Positions 56,067 to 64,000 of a stretch of DNA of 64,000 nucleotides are shown in pieces. This DNA comes from Enterococcus rivorum. Its GTDB lineage: Bacteria; Bacillota; Bacilli; Lactobacillales; Enterococcaceae. How positions within the stretch are numbered: position 1 is the stretch's first letter; every line of letters begins with the position of its first letter. The notes under the pieces were generated by a model, which was not told the DNA's origin, searched no databases, and saw only the letters and a list, made by a program, of their open reading frames with translations. The stretch spans positions 1 to 64,000 of the forward strand of contig NZ_MIEK01000078.1 in NCBI RefSeq assembly GCF_001742285.1, written 5' to 3'. The position numbers and the translations under genes were made by a program.

Positions 56067-56908
56067 GCCAACAATTAAAAGAACAGGTTAGCTATTCTAA
56101 CCAACTAATTGCCGATTTTGAAAAAGTGATTGCCACACCTAAAAAATCGACTACGGGCATATATTATACAGGCGTTGATTTAGGGACGTCATGTATTGTC
56201 CTTTCCGTATTAAATGAAAAGCGTCAACCGGTTGCAGGAAGCTATCGTTATGCCAATGTAGTGAAAGATGGAATGGTTGTGGACTACTTAGGTGCGATTC
56301 AGATTGTAACTCAGCTAAAAGAAGAGTTAGAAGAAAAGCTTGGAGAAGAATTACGCTATTGTGCAGCAGCCTTACCCCCTGGGACTCAGACGTTAGATTC
56401 TGGTGTCATTCAGCATGTAGTAGAAGCTGCCGGGTTTGAAATAACGGCTCTGTTAGATGAACCAACTGCAGCAAATGCTGTTTTGAACATTAAAGATGGA
56501 GCAATTGTGGATATTGGCGGTGGAACAACCGGAATTACCATTTTAGAAAACGGTCAAGTTGTCGAAGTAGCTGATGAAGCAACTGGGGGAACACACTTTA
56601 CATTAGTTGTTTCAGGAGCCTATGGCATTCCTTTTGAAAAAGCTGATGAATATAAACGAAACAAAAAAAATCATAAAGAATTATTGCCTGTTTTAAGTCC
56701 TGTTATTGAAAAAGTTTCTAGTATCGTTAATCACTATGTTGAACCTTATCAAGTAAAAGAAATCTATCTAGTAGGCGGTACATGTTGCTTAACAGGGATT
56801 GAAACCATTATTGAAAAGAAAACGAATATTCCAACATTTAAACCAGAAAATCCAATGTTTGTAACACCTTTAGGAATAGCATTGAATTGTACCCAAGAAA
56901 TTTTATAG
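56063..56908 (+). CDS. eutJ: EutJ-like actin/Hsp70-fold protein
   Basis: A 281-aa member of the EutJ family, related to the Hsp70/actin ATPase fold (YTGVDLGTSCIVLSVL phosphate 1 loop, IVDIGGGTTGI phosphate 2 loop, LVGGTCCLTG adenosine motif). Found in Eut and glycyl-radical compartments and thought to act as a chaperone or reactivation factor; not biochemically settled. Its GTG start overlaps the stop of the EutT-like gene. Confidence 0.88.
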   Translation: MSQQLKEQVSYSNQLIADFEKVIATPKKSTTGIYYTGVDLGTSCIVLSVLNEKRQPVAGSYRYANVVKDGMVVDYLGAIQIVTQLKEELEEKLGEELRYCAAALPPGTQTLDSGVIQHVVEAAGFEITALLDEPTAANAVLNIKDGAIVDIGGGTTGITILENGQVVEVADEATGGTHFTLVVSGAYGIPFEKADEYKRNKKNHKELLPVLSPVIEKVSSIVNHYVEPYQVKEIYLVGGTCCLTGIETIIEKKTNIPTFKPENPMFVTPLGIALNCTQEIL

Positions 56909-56925
56909 AGGGAGCGTGAGATAGC

Positions 56926-57237
56926 ATGGATTATCGGATTATACAATCTCCTTCAGATGGAGCATTAGATATCATTACCCGTAGAATGGGAATGAGTCAG
57001 TCTGCGACACAAGAATTTAGGCAGTATGATGCTATAGGACTAATTCAGGGAAAACTAATTGATATGGTTTATGTTGCTGATTTAGCAGAAAAAGCTGCGG
57101 GAATTATCGCAGTTGATATTCGAGGAAGTTGTCCGCAAAATATGATTCTATTGGCGTTGTTTGGTGATACTTCTTCGGTAGAAACAGCCATAAGTGATAT
57201 TAAACAAAAAATGAAAAAAAGTAGAGGCAGTGATTAA
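56926..57237 (+). CDS. GrpU-like shell protein with a candidate Fe-S site
   Basis: A 103-aa BMC-H of permuted type. The BMC core is AIGLIQGKLIDMVYVADLAEKAAG and a single Cys69 lies in RGSCPQNM. A G-x-C-P motif at the hexamer pore is the feature described for GrpU shell proteins of glycyl-radical compartments, where it binds an iron-sulfur cluster. One Cys per subunit around a six-fold axis would be consistent. GGGAGCG precedes ATG 56926. Confidence 0.75.
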   Translation: MDYRIIQSPSDGALDIITRRMGMSQSATQEFRQYDAIGLIQGKLIDMVYVADLAEKAAGIIAVDIRGSCPQNMILLALFGDTSSVETAISDIKQKMKKSRGSD

Positions 57238-57238
57238 T

Positions 57239-57499
57239 ATGCTAGCAGCAAAATTAGTAGATAACGTGTGGGCAACTAGAAAAATAGAATCCCTCAATGG
57301 ACTGAAATTTATGTTGGCAGAAATCATTAATCATGAAGAAAACAAAGAGTATCTAATTGTGGCAGACACAATCGGTGCAGGAATAGGGGACAGAGTGATT
57401 ATATGTACTGGATCATCTTCTAGAAATATTTTCAAGGAAACAGCTATTCCTATTGATGCAACGGTCATTGGTATTATTGATGAAGATTGCCATTTTTAG
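57239..57499 (+). CDS. eutN: BMC-P vertex protein (EutN/CcmL family)
   Basis: An 86-aa pentamer-forming protein that caps shell vertices. It starts MLAAKLVDNVWATRKIESLNGLKFM and carries the conserved DTIGAGIGDRVIICTGSSSR region. The start ATG 57239 is preferred (AGAGG upstream; fits homologue N-termini) over a GTG at 57230 overlapping the previous stop. It is the only BMC-P gene seen. Confidence 0.93.
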   Translation: MLAAKLVDNVWATRKIESLNGLKFMLAEIINHEENKEYLIVADTIGAGIGDRVIICTGSSSRNIFKETAIPIDATVIGIIDEDCHF

Positions 57500-57516
57500 A
57501 AACTAAAAGGTTGGTG

Positions 57517-58122
57517 ATGAAAATGAAGAAACTTATCTGTATCACAGACATTCAACAGTTAATTGAGACGAAACAAGAAAAATGTATGATTCCCGAGCAA
57601 ACGATTATAACGCCAGCAGCTAGGGACTTAGCGGAAGAACATCATATCAAGTTTGAATTAGAGACGTTTACTCCGTCAGTCGGAACAGGAGAATTTGCAC
57701 TGTTAATCAAAAAACTTTATGCTGAGCCTCGCTTGCTTCAAGAATTAATGGCTGTATTAGAGAATCAACCGTATGTCGTTGAAAGTGAAGACTCAGGTTT
57801 CAAATTAATTCGTGGTAATACTATTCGATATGATAAAGTAAATCCTAATTCTGCTGAAGAAAAGCAAGTGCTTTTTGATTCATTTAATGGCACTAAAATG
57901 GAATTAGTGAAATTACCTAAAGGAACCGTTACAACAGTTTTCACTAGCGAAGAAATTCATTTTACAATAGAAGGCAATCTAACGACTACGATTAATCAGA
58001 AAAGCTTCGATAGTCAAAAAGGAGATGTTCACTATTATCCTTGTAACAGCAGAGTAACGAGGAATGTAAAAGAAAATACACATTTATTAGTCATTAAAAT
58101 AGAAAAAGAGCGTTGCCTATAA
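57517..58122 (+). CDS. eutQ: EutQ-like cupin protein
   Basis: A 201-aa EutQ family protein. It has an N-terminal segment typical of EutQ (LICITDIQQL, then TIITPAARDLAEEHHIKFE) and a C-terminal cupin-like domain (residues 100-200, with KGDVHYYP). EutQ of Salmonella has acetate kinase activity, which would let acetyl phosphate from PduL yield ATP. The start is ATG 57517, 6 nt after AAAAGG; the frame from 57487 overlaps eutN. Confidence 0.85.
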   Translation: MKMKKLICITDIQQLIETKQEKCMIPEQTIITPAARDLAEEHHIKFELETFTPSVGTGEFALLIKKLYAEPRLLQELMAVLENQPYVVESEDSGFKLIRGNTIRYDKVNPNSAEEKQVLFDSFNGTKMELVKLPKGTVTTVFTSEEIHFTIEGNLTTTINQKSFDSQKGDVHYYPCNSRVTRNVKENTHLLVIKIEKERCL

Positions 58123-58200
58123 TCGTTTAAAGAGGCTAGTACTAAATTGTTTTTTTAGTCATAAATTGTAAAAATACAGTTTTTATGGAGGAGGAAGAGT

Positions 58201-58725
58201 GTGAACGCCATTGGATTAATTGAAACCAAAGGATTGATTCCAGCGATAGAAGCGGCCGATGTCATGTTAAAAACAGCCCAAGTAGAATTAATAGAACGTT
58301 CTTTAGTGGGTGGTGGCATAGTGACCATCATAGTCACTGGGGATGTTGGGGCAGTAAAATCTGCTGTAGATGCAGGCGCCAGTGCAGTTCTACAATTTGG
58401 ACAAGAGAAGCTGAACACTCAGCATGTCATTCCACGACCGCATAGTGAGGTGGAGTCTATCATTTTATCTCAGGAAGAAATGCTTGAAGTTATTGAGGAA
58501 TTGGCTGAAGAGACAGTTCTTGATATTTTCCAAGAAGAAGTCCAAGCGATAACTGCTCTTGAAGATATGACAGAAGCAGAACTAGGTCGGTTATCTATCC
58601 AGGAATTGCGAGAACTTGCCGCGAATTATGAGAACTTAGGTTTATCCGATAAAGCTTTAGCAATCGCCAATAAAGCGACATTGCTCAAAAAAATTCGTGA
58701 AAGAAATAACAAAACAGAGCATTAG
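58201..58725 (+). CDS. BMC-H shell protein with a long C-terminal extension
   Basis: A 174-aa protein: canonical BMC-H domain (residues 1-90, AIGLIETKGLIPAIEAADVML and PRPHSEVES), then an acidic helical linker (about 95-125). It ends in a small helical module (LSIQELRELAANYENLGLSD to KKIRERN) reminiscent of SAP or Rho-N-like helix-extended-loop motifs. Comparable extended BMC-H proteins (PduK, EutK) carry cargo- or nucleic-acid-binding tails. The start is GTG 58201 after GGAGGAGG. Confidence 0.88.
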   Translation: MNAIGLIETKGLIPAIEAADVMLKTAQVELIERSLVGGGIVTIIVTGDVGAVKSAVDAGASAVLQFGQEKLNTQHVIPRPHSEVESIILSQEEMLEVIEELAEETVLDIFQEEVQAITALEDMTEAELGRLSIQELRELAANYENLGLSDKALAIANKATLLKKIRERNNKTEH

Positions 58726-58745
58726 AGAAAGGAGGTCAGCACAAC

Positions 58746-60191
58746 TTGGACGTATACGATAAAGATTTACAATCCATTCAAGGGGCTAGAACATTAGCTC
58801 GTGAAGGGAAAAAAGCACAGGAAGTTCTTGCTCATTTTAATGAAGAGCAAATTGAAAAAATTATTTGTAGCATGGTGAACGTGGCAGAAGCCCACGCGGA
58901 AGAGCTTGCGGAAATGGCTGTAGCAGAAACGGGCTTTGGGAAAGCAACAGACAAAACGTTTAAGAATCGACACGCTTCAACCGAATTATATCGTTTTATT
59001 AAAAACATGAAAACTGTTGGGATCATCAAAAATGATGAGCAAAATAAGTTAATTGAGATTGCTGAGCCGATGGGACTTTTGATGGGGATTGTACCATCAA
59101 CAAATCCAACCTCAACTGTCATTTATAAAGCGATTATTGCGGTCAAATCCAGAAATGGAATTGTTATTTCTCCCCATCCTTCAGCGTTAAAAAGTACGAT
59201 GTATGCAGCAAAACTAATGAATGATGCGGCTGTAGCAGCAGGTGCACCAGATAACATTGTAACTTGTATAGCAAAACCTTCTATGGCAGCAACGAATGAA
59301 CTAATGCGTCGAGAAGAAATTGCGTTAATTATTGCAACAGGTGGGGCAGCTATGGTAAAAGCAGCTTATAGTGTTGGAAAACCAGCACTAGGAGTTGGCC
59401 CAGGAAATGTACCGGCATATATTGAGAGAAGCGCTAATATACCAAAAGCGGTAAGTAATATTATTGCTAGTAAAACATTTGATTATGGAACCATTTGTGC
59501 TTCCGAACAAACCGTGATTGTTGAAAAAGTCATCGAAGCGGAAGTTGTTAGAGAATTTGAACGACAAGGCTGCTATTTTATGACTGCGGAAGAGACAACG
59601 AAAGTTGCTTCAAAATTGTTTGTAAAAGGACATGCTATGAATGCAAAATTGGTAGGACGCTCGCCAAAAGTAATTGCAGAAGCAGCCGGAATCACGATTC
59701 CTGAAGGAACCAAAATTTTAATTGGACGACAAGATAGTGTGGGAGAAAAAGCGCCCCTTTCTTACGAGAAACTAACAACGGTGTTAGGGTTCTATACAGT
59801 AGAAGATTGGCGCGAGGCATGTGACGTAACATTAGCCTTATTAAACAATGGAGGCGTTGGCCATAGTTTTTCCATTCACACAGAGAACCCAGAAATTGTG
59901 ATGAAGTTTTCTGAAAAACCTGTTTTCCGAATTTTAGTTAATACTGGCTCAACACAAGGTGGTGTTGGGGTTAGTACCGGCTTATCTCCAGCCTTTACAC
60001 TAGGTTGTGGTACATGGGGGGGAAGTGCAACATCTGATAATGTAACGCCTCTTCATTTAATCAATATTAAGCGGGTTGCTTATGGCATAAAAGAGTGTGC
60101 AGAGCTTCCTACAGGTGACACCGATACAGGTTATCTCAATGAATTAGTAACAGAGTTAATGGACTTATTACAGAAAAATGGCGGTAATTAG
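58746..60191 (+). CDS. CoA-acylating acetaldehyde dehydrogenase (EutE/PduP-like)
   Basis: A 481-aa dehydrogenase that converts acetaldehyde, CoA and NAD to acetyl-CoA. Catalytic Cys251 is in YGTICASEQ, oxyanion Asn120 in STNPTST, and the nucleotide-binding segment is GVGPGNVPAYIE. The C-terminus (YLNELVTELMDLLQKN) fits an encapsulation peptide. The start is a TTG at 58746, 9 nt after AAAGGAGGT. This is the active partner of the Ser251 paralogue at the front of the operon. Confidence 0.93.
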   Translation: MDVYDKDLQSIQGARTLAREGKKAQEVLAHFNEEQIEKIICSMVNVAEAHAEELAEMAVAETGFGKATDKTFKNRHASTELYRFIKNMKTVGIIKNDEQNKLIEIAEPMGLLMGIVPSTNPTSTVIYKAIIAVKSRNGIVISPHPSALKSTMYAAKLMNDAAVAAGAPDNIVTCIAKPSMAATNELMRREEIALIIATGGAAMVKAAYSVGKPALGVGPGNVPAYIERSANIPKAVSNIIASKTFDYGTICASEQTVIVEKVIEAEVVREFERQGCYFMTAEETTKVASKLFVKGHAMNAKLVGRSPKVIAEAAGITIPEGTKILIGRQDSVGEKAPLSYEKLTTVLGFYTVEDWREACDVTLALLNNGGVGHSFSIHTENPEIVMKFSEKPVFRILVNTGSTQGGVGVSTGLSPAFTLGCGTWGGSATSDNVTPLHLINIKRVAYGIKECAELPTGDTDTGYLNELVTELMDLLQKNGGN

Positions 60192-60193
60192 TT

Positions 60194-60829
60194 ATGGATC
60201 AGTATAAAGAATTTGCCAAACTTTTTGGTGAAGTACTGGCAGAGAAACAATCGGAATGTGTAGAGAAAAGTATTCCATTGGGGATTTCTAATCGTCATAT
60301 TCATCTTTCGCAAAAGGATATTGATCAATTATTTGGTCGAGGCTATCAATTGACCATGTTAAAAGAATTATCACAGCCAGGTCAATATGCTTGTAAGGAA
60401 ACCGTGATGATTTGTGGCCCTAAAGGAGCGATTGAAAAAGTTCGAGTTTTAGGCCCAGCAAGATCAGAGACACAGGTTGAAATTTTGAGTGCAGACTGCT
60501 TTAAATTGGGAGTAAAAGCGCCAATTCATCAATCTGGTGAGATTGAACAAACACCTGGCGTGACAATTATTGGCAGTCAAGGAACAGTTATTTTAGAAAA
60601 AGGAGTTATTGTTGCTCAGCGACATATTCATATGACCCCCGAAGATGCAGAAAAATTTGGGGTAAAAGACAAGCAAATTGTCAGTTTATGTTTATTAGGA
60701 ATTCGTGGCGGCGTGCTTGAAAATACAATTGTACGTGTCAATAACTCATTTAGTTTAGAGTGTCATTTAGACACAGAAGAAGCGAATGCTATGGGATTAT
60801 CTTCACAGTCCAAAGTATATATTAATTAA
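60194..60829 (+). CDS. pduL: PduL-type phosphate acyltransferase
   Basis: A 211-aa microcompartment phosphotransacylase that turns acetyl-CoA and phosphate into acetyl phosphate and recycles CoA inside the shell. Both zinc-binding repeats are visible: SNRHIHLS and AQRHIHMTPEDA. The first 20 residues (MDQYKEFAKLFGEVLAEKQ) are an amphipathic helix, a likely encapsulation peptide. It starts two bases after the dehydrogenase stop. Confidence 0.95.
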   Translation: MDQYKEFAKLFGEVLAEKQSECVEKSIPLGISNRHIHLSQKDIDQLFGRGYQLTMLKELSQPGQYACKETVMICGPKGAIEKVRVLGPARSETQVEILSADCFKLGVKAPIHQSGEIEQTPGVTIIGSQGTVILEKGVIVAQRHIHMTPEDAEKFGVKDKQIVSLCLLGIRGGVLENTIVRVNNSFSLECHLDTEEANAMGLSSQSKVYIN

Positions 60830-60855
60830 AAAAAAAATCTTAGGAGGAAATAAAC

Positions 60856-61137
60856 ATGAAATCAGAAGCATTAGGAATGATCGAAACAAAAGGATTAGTA
60901 GGTTCAATTGAAGCAGCGGATGCAATGGTAAAAGCAGCAAACGTTGTATTGATCGGTAAAGAATTTGTCGGTGGTGGTTTAGTTACAGTAATGGTTCGTG
61001 GAGATGTAGGTGCAGTTAAGGCAGCCACAGACGCTGGTGCTGCTGCTGCACAAAGAATTGGGGAATTGGTTTCTGTTCATGTTATTCCACGTCCTCATGG
61101 AGAAGTGGAAAATATCTTACCTCATTCAAAAGCATAA
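60856..61137 (+). CDS. BMC-H shell protein (last)
   Basis: A 93-aa BMC-H ([26 protein letters not shown], ending [12 protein letters not shown]). TTAGGAGG precedes ATG 60856. It is the most canonical PduA/EutM-like tile of the operon and probably the major facet protein. A hairpin follows at 61151-61200. Confidence 0.94.
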   Translation: MKSEALGMIETKGLVGSIEAADAMVKAANVVLIGKEFVGGGLVTVMVRGDVGAVKAATDAGAAAAQRIGELVSVHVIPRPHGEVENILPHSKA

Positions 61138-61150
61138 AAATTTAAACGCA

Positions 61151-61200
61151 AAAAGACTGATAGACTTAAGTGGCCAGCTACTTAAGTCTATATCAGTTTA
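61151..61200 (+). terminator. hairpin after the microcompartment operon
   Basis: ACTGATAGACTTAAGT pairs with ACTTAAGTCTATATCAGT (one two-base bulge). It has an A-run on the left and only a short T-stretch on the right. Plausible partial terminator before the two-component genes. Confidence 0.65.
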
Positions 61201-61311
61201 ACATTGAAATTGTCTTTCGAATATAGTATGTTTAAGTAGGAAAACGCTTCATAAATGATTTTTTGACCAAATGAACGAACGTTTATAAAACTATTTAAGG
61301 TGGTGTCTCCA

Positions 61312-62502
61312 GTGGACAGTGTAGCGAATCCGTTACATAAACTAGTAGACAATAAATTATACAGTCGATACAGTAGCTTAATTCCTATCTCCAGTGTTTC
61401 ATTGATATTAATTGATAACCAAGGAGAAATTCTTATGGAGTTCAACCCAGTTCCAGACTTTTGTAAAATTGTTTGTCAAAAAAGTAGTACAACGGTTTGT
61501 GACCAATGTTTAAAATCTTTAAATGGAAATGCAGATCATCGCTATGTTTGTGATTATGGCTTGGAAAATATCTATATGCCAGTTGTTGTCGACGGTGAAA
61601 TCTTGGGTTATATTATTGGGATTCAAGCGTTTTCAACTGAAACGGAATACAAAAAGTTTTTATTAGATTTGCCGCAAATCAATGAAGAAACTGGTGTTGA
61701 GGTTGAGAAGATTGCGAAAGCATTGGCTGCTTTAAAAACAGTTGATGACAAAGAAATTAGGATTTATGAACAAATTTGTGGCCACGTAGCAAATAATATC
61801 GCTTTAGATGTACAAGAAAAAATTATTAATGGTTATCAAGATCTAGAACGACTATCCATCGAAAAAGAAATTTTGGAGAAAAAAATTGTAGAGTTAGAAA
61901 CGAAAAATGATTCACTTGTTATAAACCCCCACTTCTTATTTAATACATTAAATTCCATTGCTAGAACAGCTTATTTTGAAGAATCTCATACAACAGAAAA
62001 ATTAATTTATTGTTTATCAGATATCCTACGTTATACCTTGAAACAAGAAAGTCAAATTCATACCATTGAATCTGAGTTGGATTATATTAAAAAGTATTTA
62101 TACATTCAAAAGGTTCGCTTTAAAGATCGGCTTAACTATGAATTGAATATTCCAGATAACATACGTTCTCATTACATTTTAAATATGACACTACAGCCTA
62201 TTGTTGAAAATGCTCTGATTCACGGAATAACTCCGAAAAGAGATGGTGGGATAATTAAAATATACGCTGAAGAGGTAGGGGATGCTATTACTATTTGTGT
62301 AGAGGATGACGGAAATGGATTTCCAATCACTGTTTTGAATGAAATAAAAGCAAAACAAGAGAATAAAATGAGCCTGGGTTTTCGCAGTACAGATCGACGA
62401 CTAAAGCAATATTTTGGTAGTGATTATGGATTGTTTATTGCAAAATCTGATTATAGTGGCAGTATCATTACCATAAAAATCCCTAAAAATAATTTGAGGT
62501 GA
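61312..62502 (+). CDS. PocR-domain sensor histidine kinase (LytS-type)
   Basis: A 396-aa cytoplasmic kinase: N-terminal PocR ligand-sensing domain (residues about 5-165, Cys-rich with FCKIVCQKSS and VCDQCLKS), a coiled coil (about 175-203), the phospho-acceptor His207 in NPHFLFNTLNS, and a C-terminal ATPase domain with VENALIHGI and EDDGNGF. There are no membrane segments, so it should sense an internal ligand, plausibly choline or a product. The start is a GTG at 61312, 8 nt after AAGGTGG. Confidence 0.9.
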   Translation: MDSVANPLHKLVDNKLYSRYSSLIPISSVSLILIDNQGEILMEFNPVPDFCKIVCQKSSTTVCDQCLKSLNGNADHRYVCDYGLENIYMPVVVDGEILGYIIGIQAFSTETEYKKFLLDLPQINEETGVEVEKIAKALAALKTVDDKEIRIYEQICGHVANNIALDVQEKIINGYQDLERLSIEKEILEKKIVELETKNDSLVINPHFLFNTLNSIARTAYFEESHTTEKLIYCLSDILRYTLKQESQIHTIESELDYIKKYLYIQKVRFKDRLNYELNIPDNIRSHYILNMTLQPIVENALIHGITPKRDGGIIKIYAEEVGDAITICVEDDGNGFPITVLNEIKAKQENKMSLGFRSTDRRLKQYFGSDYGLFIAKSDYSGSIITIKIPKNNLR

Positions 62503-62508
62503 TTGTCA

Positions 62509-63246
62509 ATGAGTGGAATCTTAATCGTTGAAGATGAAGATATAGAAAGAGATTTTTTGAAACTAATTGTCGAAAAAGAAGTCAGAAACTCCTATGATAT
62601 TTGGACTTGTGTAACAGGTAATCAAGCTATTGAGTTGGCAAGGGAACATCGACCAAGTATTATATTTATGGACATCTTAATCCCTGAAAAAGATGGATTG
62701 ACAGCATTAAAAATAATAAAAAAATTTTTGCCAGATGTAAAAGTAGTTATTTTGTCTGCATTTTCTGATTTTTCATATGCCCAAAAAGCAATCGAGTTGA
62801 ATGTAAATAAGTATTTACTGAAACCAGCAAATCCTTCAGAAATTATAACTGTATTAAAAGAATTAATAGAGTCGTCTGAATCAGTTGAAGAGGAAATTCA
62901 GGATTCAGACAACCTACAATACCAAAGCTTTATCAGAGGAGCTATTCAGTTTATTGAACATAGATATACTGAACCACTTACTCTAGAGATGGCATCGGCA
63001 CATGTTTTTATGACGCCGCAATATTTTAGCCGTGTATTCAAGAAGGAGGTAGGAATTTCCTACACCGATTATGTCAATAATCTGCGAATTAAATATGCTT
63101 GTCATTTGCTAAAAGATACTGACTACCCTTCTTATCGTATTTCTAGTGAATGCGGCTTTAATGATCCTTCTTATTTTAATCGAGTATTTTACAAGCAAAT
63201 GAATATTACACCGATTAAGTATCGAAAGAAAATAAAAACAAGCTAA
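62509..63246 (+). CDS. AraC-type response regulator
   Basis: A 245-aa response regulator: N-terminal receiver with acidic pocket (VEDED), phospho-acceptor Asp55 in IFMDILIPEKDG and the conserved Lys (YLLKPA). A C-terminal AraC double HTH follows (residues 145-245, with TPQYFSRVFKKEVGISYTDYVNNLR). It follows the kinase by 6 nt and probably activates the choline operon. GAGGTGAT precedes ATG 62509. Confidence 0.92.
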   Translation: MSGILIVEDEDIERDFLKLIVEKEVRNSYDIWTCVTGNQAIELAREHRPSIIFMDILIPEKDGLTALKIIKKFLPDVKVVILSAFSDFSYAQKAIELNVNKYLLKPANPSEIITVLKELIESSESVEEEIQDSDNLQYQSFIRGAIQFIEHRYTEPLTLEMASAHVFMTPQYFSRVFKKEVGISYTDYVNNLRIKYACHLLKDTDYPSYRISSECGFNDPSYFNRVFYKQMNITPIKYRKKIKTS

Positions 63247-63285
63247 TAAAAAAATGGTTAAATGAGTTTCAATAGAATGGTACAG

Positions 63286-63327
63286 AATAGAGAAGGCTAT
63301 TAATAGGATAACCATCTCTATTTTTTT
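63286..63327. terminator. bidirectional terminator
   Basis: AATAGAGAAGG pairs with CCATCTCTATT, followed by TTTTTTT. It serves the response regulator and overlaps the end of the convergent gene. Confidence 0.8.
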
Positions 63328-63613
63328 ATCCGTTTAGACGCCATTTTTTGGGCAAATATTTGTTGATTGTATTGATTCCTTCATCATTAATTGCATAAAC
63401 AATTTGCAAGTCGCCTTCTTCAGTCATTAAGTGAGACTCTTCATCAATTAAGCCATTTTCTTTCAAAGAGAGTAGATGCTCAACAAAGTTTGCTCGAGTA
63501 AATTGACGTTCTGATCCGTAATCTGCTTCCAATCCAGCCATAACTTCAGTAATATGAGCACTTTTTTCTGTTGCAATAAAGTGTAAAACTCTTGATCTAA
63601 TAGGTAATAACAT
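63326..63613 (-). CDS. putative winged-helix DNA-binding protein
   Basis: A 95-aa protein that looks like a single winged helix-turn-helix (MLLPIRSRVLHFIATEKSAH, TRANFVEHLLSLKENGLI, ending NKYLPKKWRLNG). The family is not firmly recognised. AAGGAGG lies upstream and overlaps the stop of the transporter gene, so the two are cotranscribed and it may regulate that gene. Role unknown. Confidence 0.65.
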   Translation of the reverse strand: MLLPIRSRVLHFIATEKSAHITEVMAGLEADYGSERQFTRANFVEHLLSLKENGLIDEESHLMTEEGDLQIVYAINDEGINTINKYLPKKWRLNG

Positions 63614-63616
63614 TAT

Positions 63617-64000
63617 TTATGCCTCCTTCTTTTTAAAAAACTCAAAGGGATTTACTGAAACGATAATTGCTCCAGCGGTAATAATAATTGCACCGAGAAT
63701 CATCATTGGACTTAAAGTAGTATTTAAAAAGATTGCTGAAAAAATAACGCCCCATAAAACATAAGTACTGTTTAAAGACATACCTGTTGCAACACCAACC
63801 TTACTATTTGCGATATACCAAGATAAGAAGGATACCGCAGCGAATAGAGCGCCAATAGCAATGACAATCATTATTTTAGGTGATTGTAAGACTTCTCCGA
63901 ATAAACCTAATGCATTGAAAATAGGAAGAACAACGGTAATAAAGACAATACCAGAAACCCCTTGACGAATGGTAATAGCAATATTTGAATCAATCATAGA
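63617..64000 (-). CDS. DMT/EamA-type transporter, C-terminal part (runs off the window)
   Basis: The last 126 or more residues of a drug/metabolite transporter superfamily membrane protein, with four hydrophobic helices (for example IMIVIAIGALFAAVSF and MMILGAIIITAGAIIVSV). The Met near the window edge is probably internal, since family members have about ten helices. The gene is convergent with the choline two-component genes. Substrate unknown; export of an amine is only a speculation from context. Confidence 0.75.
   Translation of the reverse strand, partial: SMIDSNIAITIRQGVSGIVFITVVLPIFNALGLFGEVLQSPKIMIVIAIGALFAAVSFLSWYIANSKVGVATGMSLNSTYVLWGVIFSAIFLNTTLSPMMILGAIIITAGAIIVSVNPFEFFKKKEA

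Noticed and set aside
63997-64000. Met at the window edge as the true start of the transporter
   Set aside because: Only four helices would remain, against about ten in the family, so the Met is most likely internal and the gene continues outside the window.
1-64000. CRISPR arrays, tRNA and rRNA genes, insertion sequences with transposase
   Set aside because: I looked for regularly spaced repeats, CCA-ended cloverleaf sequences, rRNA segments and transposase motifs and found none.

Overview
The window is a low-GC Firmicute chromosome segment, most like a lactic-acid bacterium of the Enterococcaceae/Carnobacteriaceae (Enterococcus, Vagococcus or a close relative). The basis is the AT-rich codon use, the conserved yqeG-yqeH-yhbY-nadD-yqeK-rsfS cluster, a T-box before thrS, a maltose phosphorylase/maltodextrin ABC operon, CcpA-type and LacI-type control sites, and strong AGGAGG ribosome binding sites. 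No rRNA, tRNA or CRISPR array was seen. The species call is inference.

Layout. 1-2.6 kb: an amino-acid ABC importer (binding lipoprotein, permease, ATPase) behind what look like ArgR boxes. 2.8-9.2 kb: ribosome-assembly and tRNA/NAD housekeeping genes (yqeG to tmcAL) and a YebC regulator. 9.6-14.7 kb (minus strand): a three-subunit molybdenum purine hydroxylase with an NCS2 purine permease, with a perfect match to the CcpA cre consensus upstream. 15.1-19.3 kb: a YdcF protein, an RpiR regulator divergent from nanE, and a sugar PTS EIICB (amino-sugar catabolism). 20-27.2 kb: L,D-transpeptidase, a tautomerase, T-box/thrS, a class B penicillin-binding protein and rpmG.

27.2-28.9 kb: an accessory islet bounded by a 19-bp duplication of the rpmG 3' end. 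It carries a HEPN-motif Abi_2 (AbiD/AbiF-like) protein directly downstream of a promoter and a short terminated structured RNA. This looks like an RNA-controlled abortive-infection/toxin module and is one of the two most interesting systems here. 29-35 kb: a small regulator/membrane-protein/serine-hydrolase group, a second RpiR regulator with a HAD phosphatase, a potassium channel and a frameshifted CPBP protease. 35-45 kb: a maltodextrin regulon (malR, neopullulanase, malEFG, malA, mapA) with paired 14-bp operators at both promoters. 45-47 kb: a methyltransferase and a choline-kinase-like protein.

47.7-61.1 kb: one long plus-strand operon for a glycyl-radical bacterial microcompartment degrading choline. 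It encodes CutC, CutD, alcohol and aldehyde dehydrogenases, the PduL phosphotransacylase, shell proteins (four conventional BMC-H, a EutS-type and a GrpU-like permuted BMC-H, one BMC-P) and Eut-like accessory proteins. CutC makes trimethylamine and acetaldehyde. Acetaldehyde would be disproportionated to ethanol and acetyl-CoA, then acetyl phosphate. A PocR-domain histidine kinase and an AraC-type response regulator follow and probably control it. Unexpectedly, one of the two aldehyde dehydrogenases has both its catalytic Cys and its oxyanion Asn replaced by Ser.

Two further themes: an approximately 190-nt structured repeat occurs three times downstream of unrelated genes, and two genes (rsfS, malA) appear to start at AUA, each exactly 8 nt after AGGAGG. 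The window ends inside a DMT-type transporter gene.
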